Assembly (NCBI GenBank): GCA_012031955.1
Contig: JAAURZ010000117.1
Span: 1 to 7,073 of the forward strand
Direction: 5' to 3'
Source of the DNA: Bacteroidia bacterium
GTDB taxonomy: Bacteria; Bacteroidota; Bacteroidia; Cytophagales; Cyclobacteriaceae
Length of the DNA stretch: 7,073 bases
The notes beneath the pieces are model-generated. The model saw only the letters and a list, made by a program, of their open reading frames with translations. It was not told the origin of the DNA and did not search any database. Numbering within the stretch: position 1 is the first letter of the stretch; each line of letters opens with the position of its first letter. This document shows positions 6,940-7,073 of the stretch, in pieces. Made by a program: the position numbers and the translations under genes.

Positions 6940-7073
6940 AATGTGCTGAGGCTGAAATGAAAATGTACATCTATACAGAACTGGACACCGCCGAACGGGC
7001 GCTCGTTGACGCGCACTTGAAAAACTGCGTAGTGTGCCGGCAGCTGATGACCGAAATTGACGCGAGTCAGCAA
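6936..7073 (+). CDS. Zinc-finger anti-sigma factor, N-terminal part; runs off the right edge
   Basis: The first 46 codons of a gene whose ATG overlaps the sigma factor stop by 4 nt. The peptide starts MKCAEAEMKMYIYTELDTAE and contains C3 and H27-x3-C31-x2-C34 (AHLKNCVVC), the zinc-binding anti-sigma (ZAS / zf-HC2) arrangement that clamps ECF sigma factors. The acidic-helical segment between C3 and H27 fits the family. The remainder, usually a membrane helix and a sensor domain or a short soluble tail, lies outside the window, so I cannot tell whether it is membrane bound or redox/cytoplasmic sensing. An AGG at 6929-6931, inside the sigma gene, could serve as a close ribosome binding site. The frame is open to the last base of the window. 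Confidence 0.87.
   Translation, partial: MKCAEAEMKMYIYTELDTAERALVDAHLKNCVVCRQLMTEIDASQQ

Overview
The window looks like chromosomal DNA of a Bacteroidota member, probably Cytophagales-like. This rests on the style of ClpS, of the SSS symporter and of the Ig-like secreted protein, on Bacteroidota-type promoter elements (TAnnTTTG with an upstream TTTG/TTTA), and on weak or absent Shine-Dalgarno sequences. The lineage is inference from protein style, not a database match. I saw no tRNA, rRNA, CRISPR array, insertion sequence or phage gene.

Layout: On the minus strand at the left edge, clpS (N-degron adaptor of ClpAP-type proteases) is followed after 25 nt by recR (recombination mediator), which runs off the window. 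A divergent sodium:solute symporter covers 623-2071. It converges on a small secreted protein gene (2201-2506, minus), and two hairpin/T-tract structures in the gap look like one terminator for each direction. Next, on the minus strand, is an MGMT-like (ATL) gene at 2641-2985, divergent from a 510-residue secreted protein with Ig/cadherin-like repeats and a helical C-terminus (3038-4570). That gene's stop codon directly abuts the stop codon of a minus-strand ArnT/PMT-type membrane glycosyltransferase (4571-6227). Divergent from the glycosyltransferase, an ECF sigma factor (6367-6939) overlaps by 4 nt the start of a zinc-finger anti-sigma factor that runs off the right edge.

Two genes do not read through. 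recR has one apparent extra base in a 5-base homopolymer. The glycosyltransferase needs three frame corrections to give the expected protein of about 550 residues. Sequencing or assembly indels are the simplest explanation, especially for recR, but true decay of the glycosyltransferase is possible.

Functionally this is mostly a mixed housekeeping neighbourhood (proteolysis, recombination, alkylation-damage recognition, transport, envelope modification). The one clear regulatory module is the sigma/anti-sigma pair, whose targets probably lie beyond the right edge. I found no convincing multi-gene novel system. The least characterised items are the Ig-repeat/helical secreted protein and the small secreted protein.
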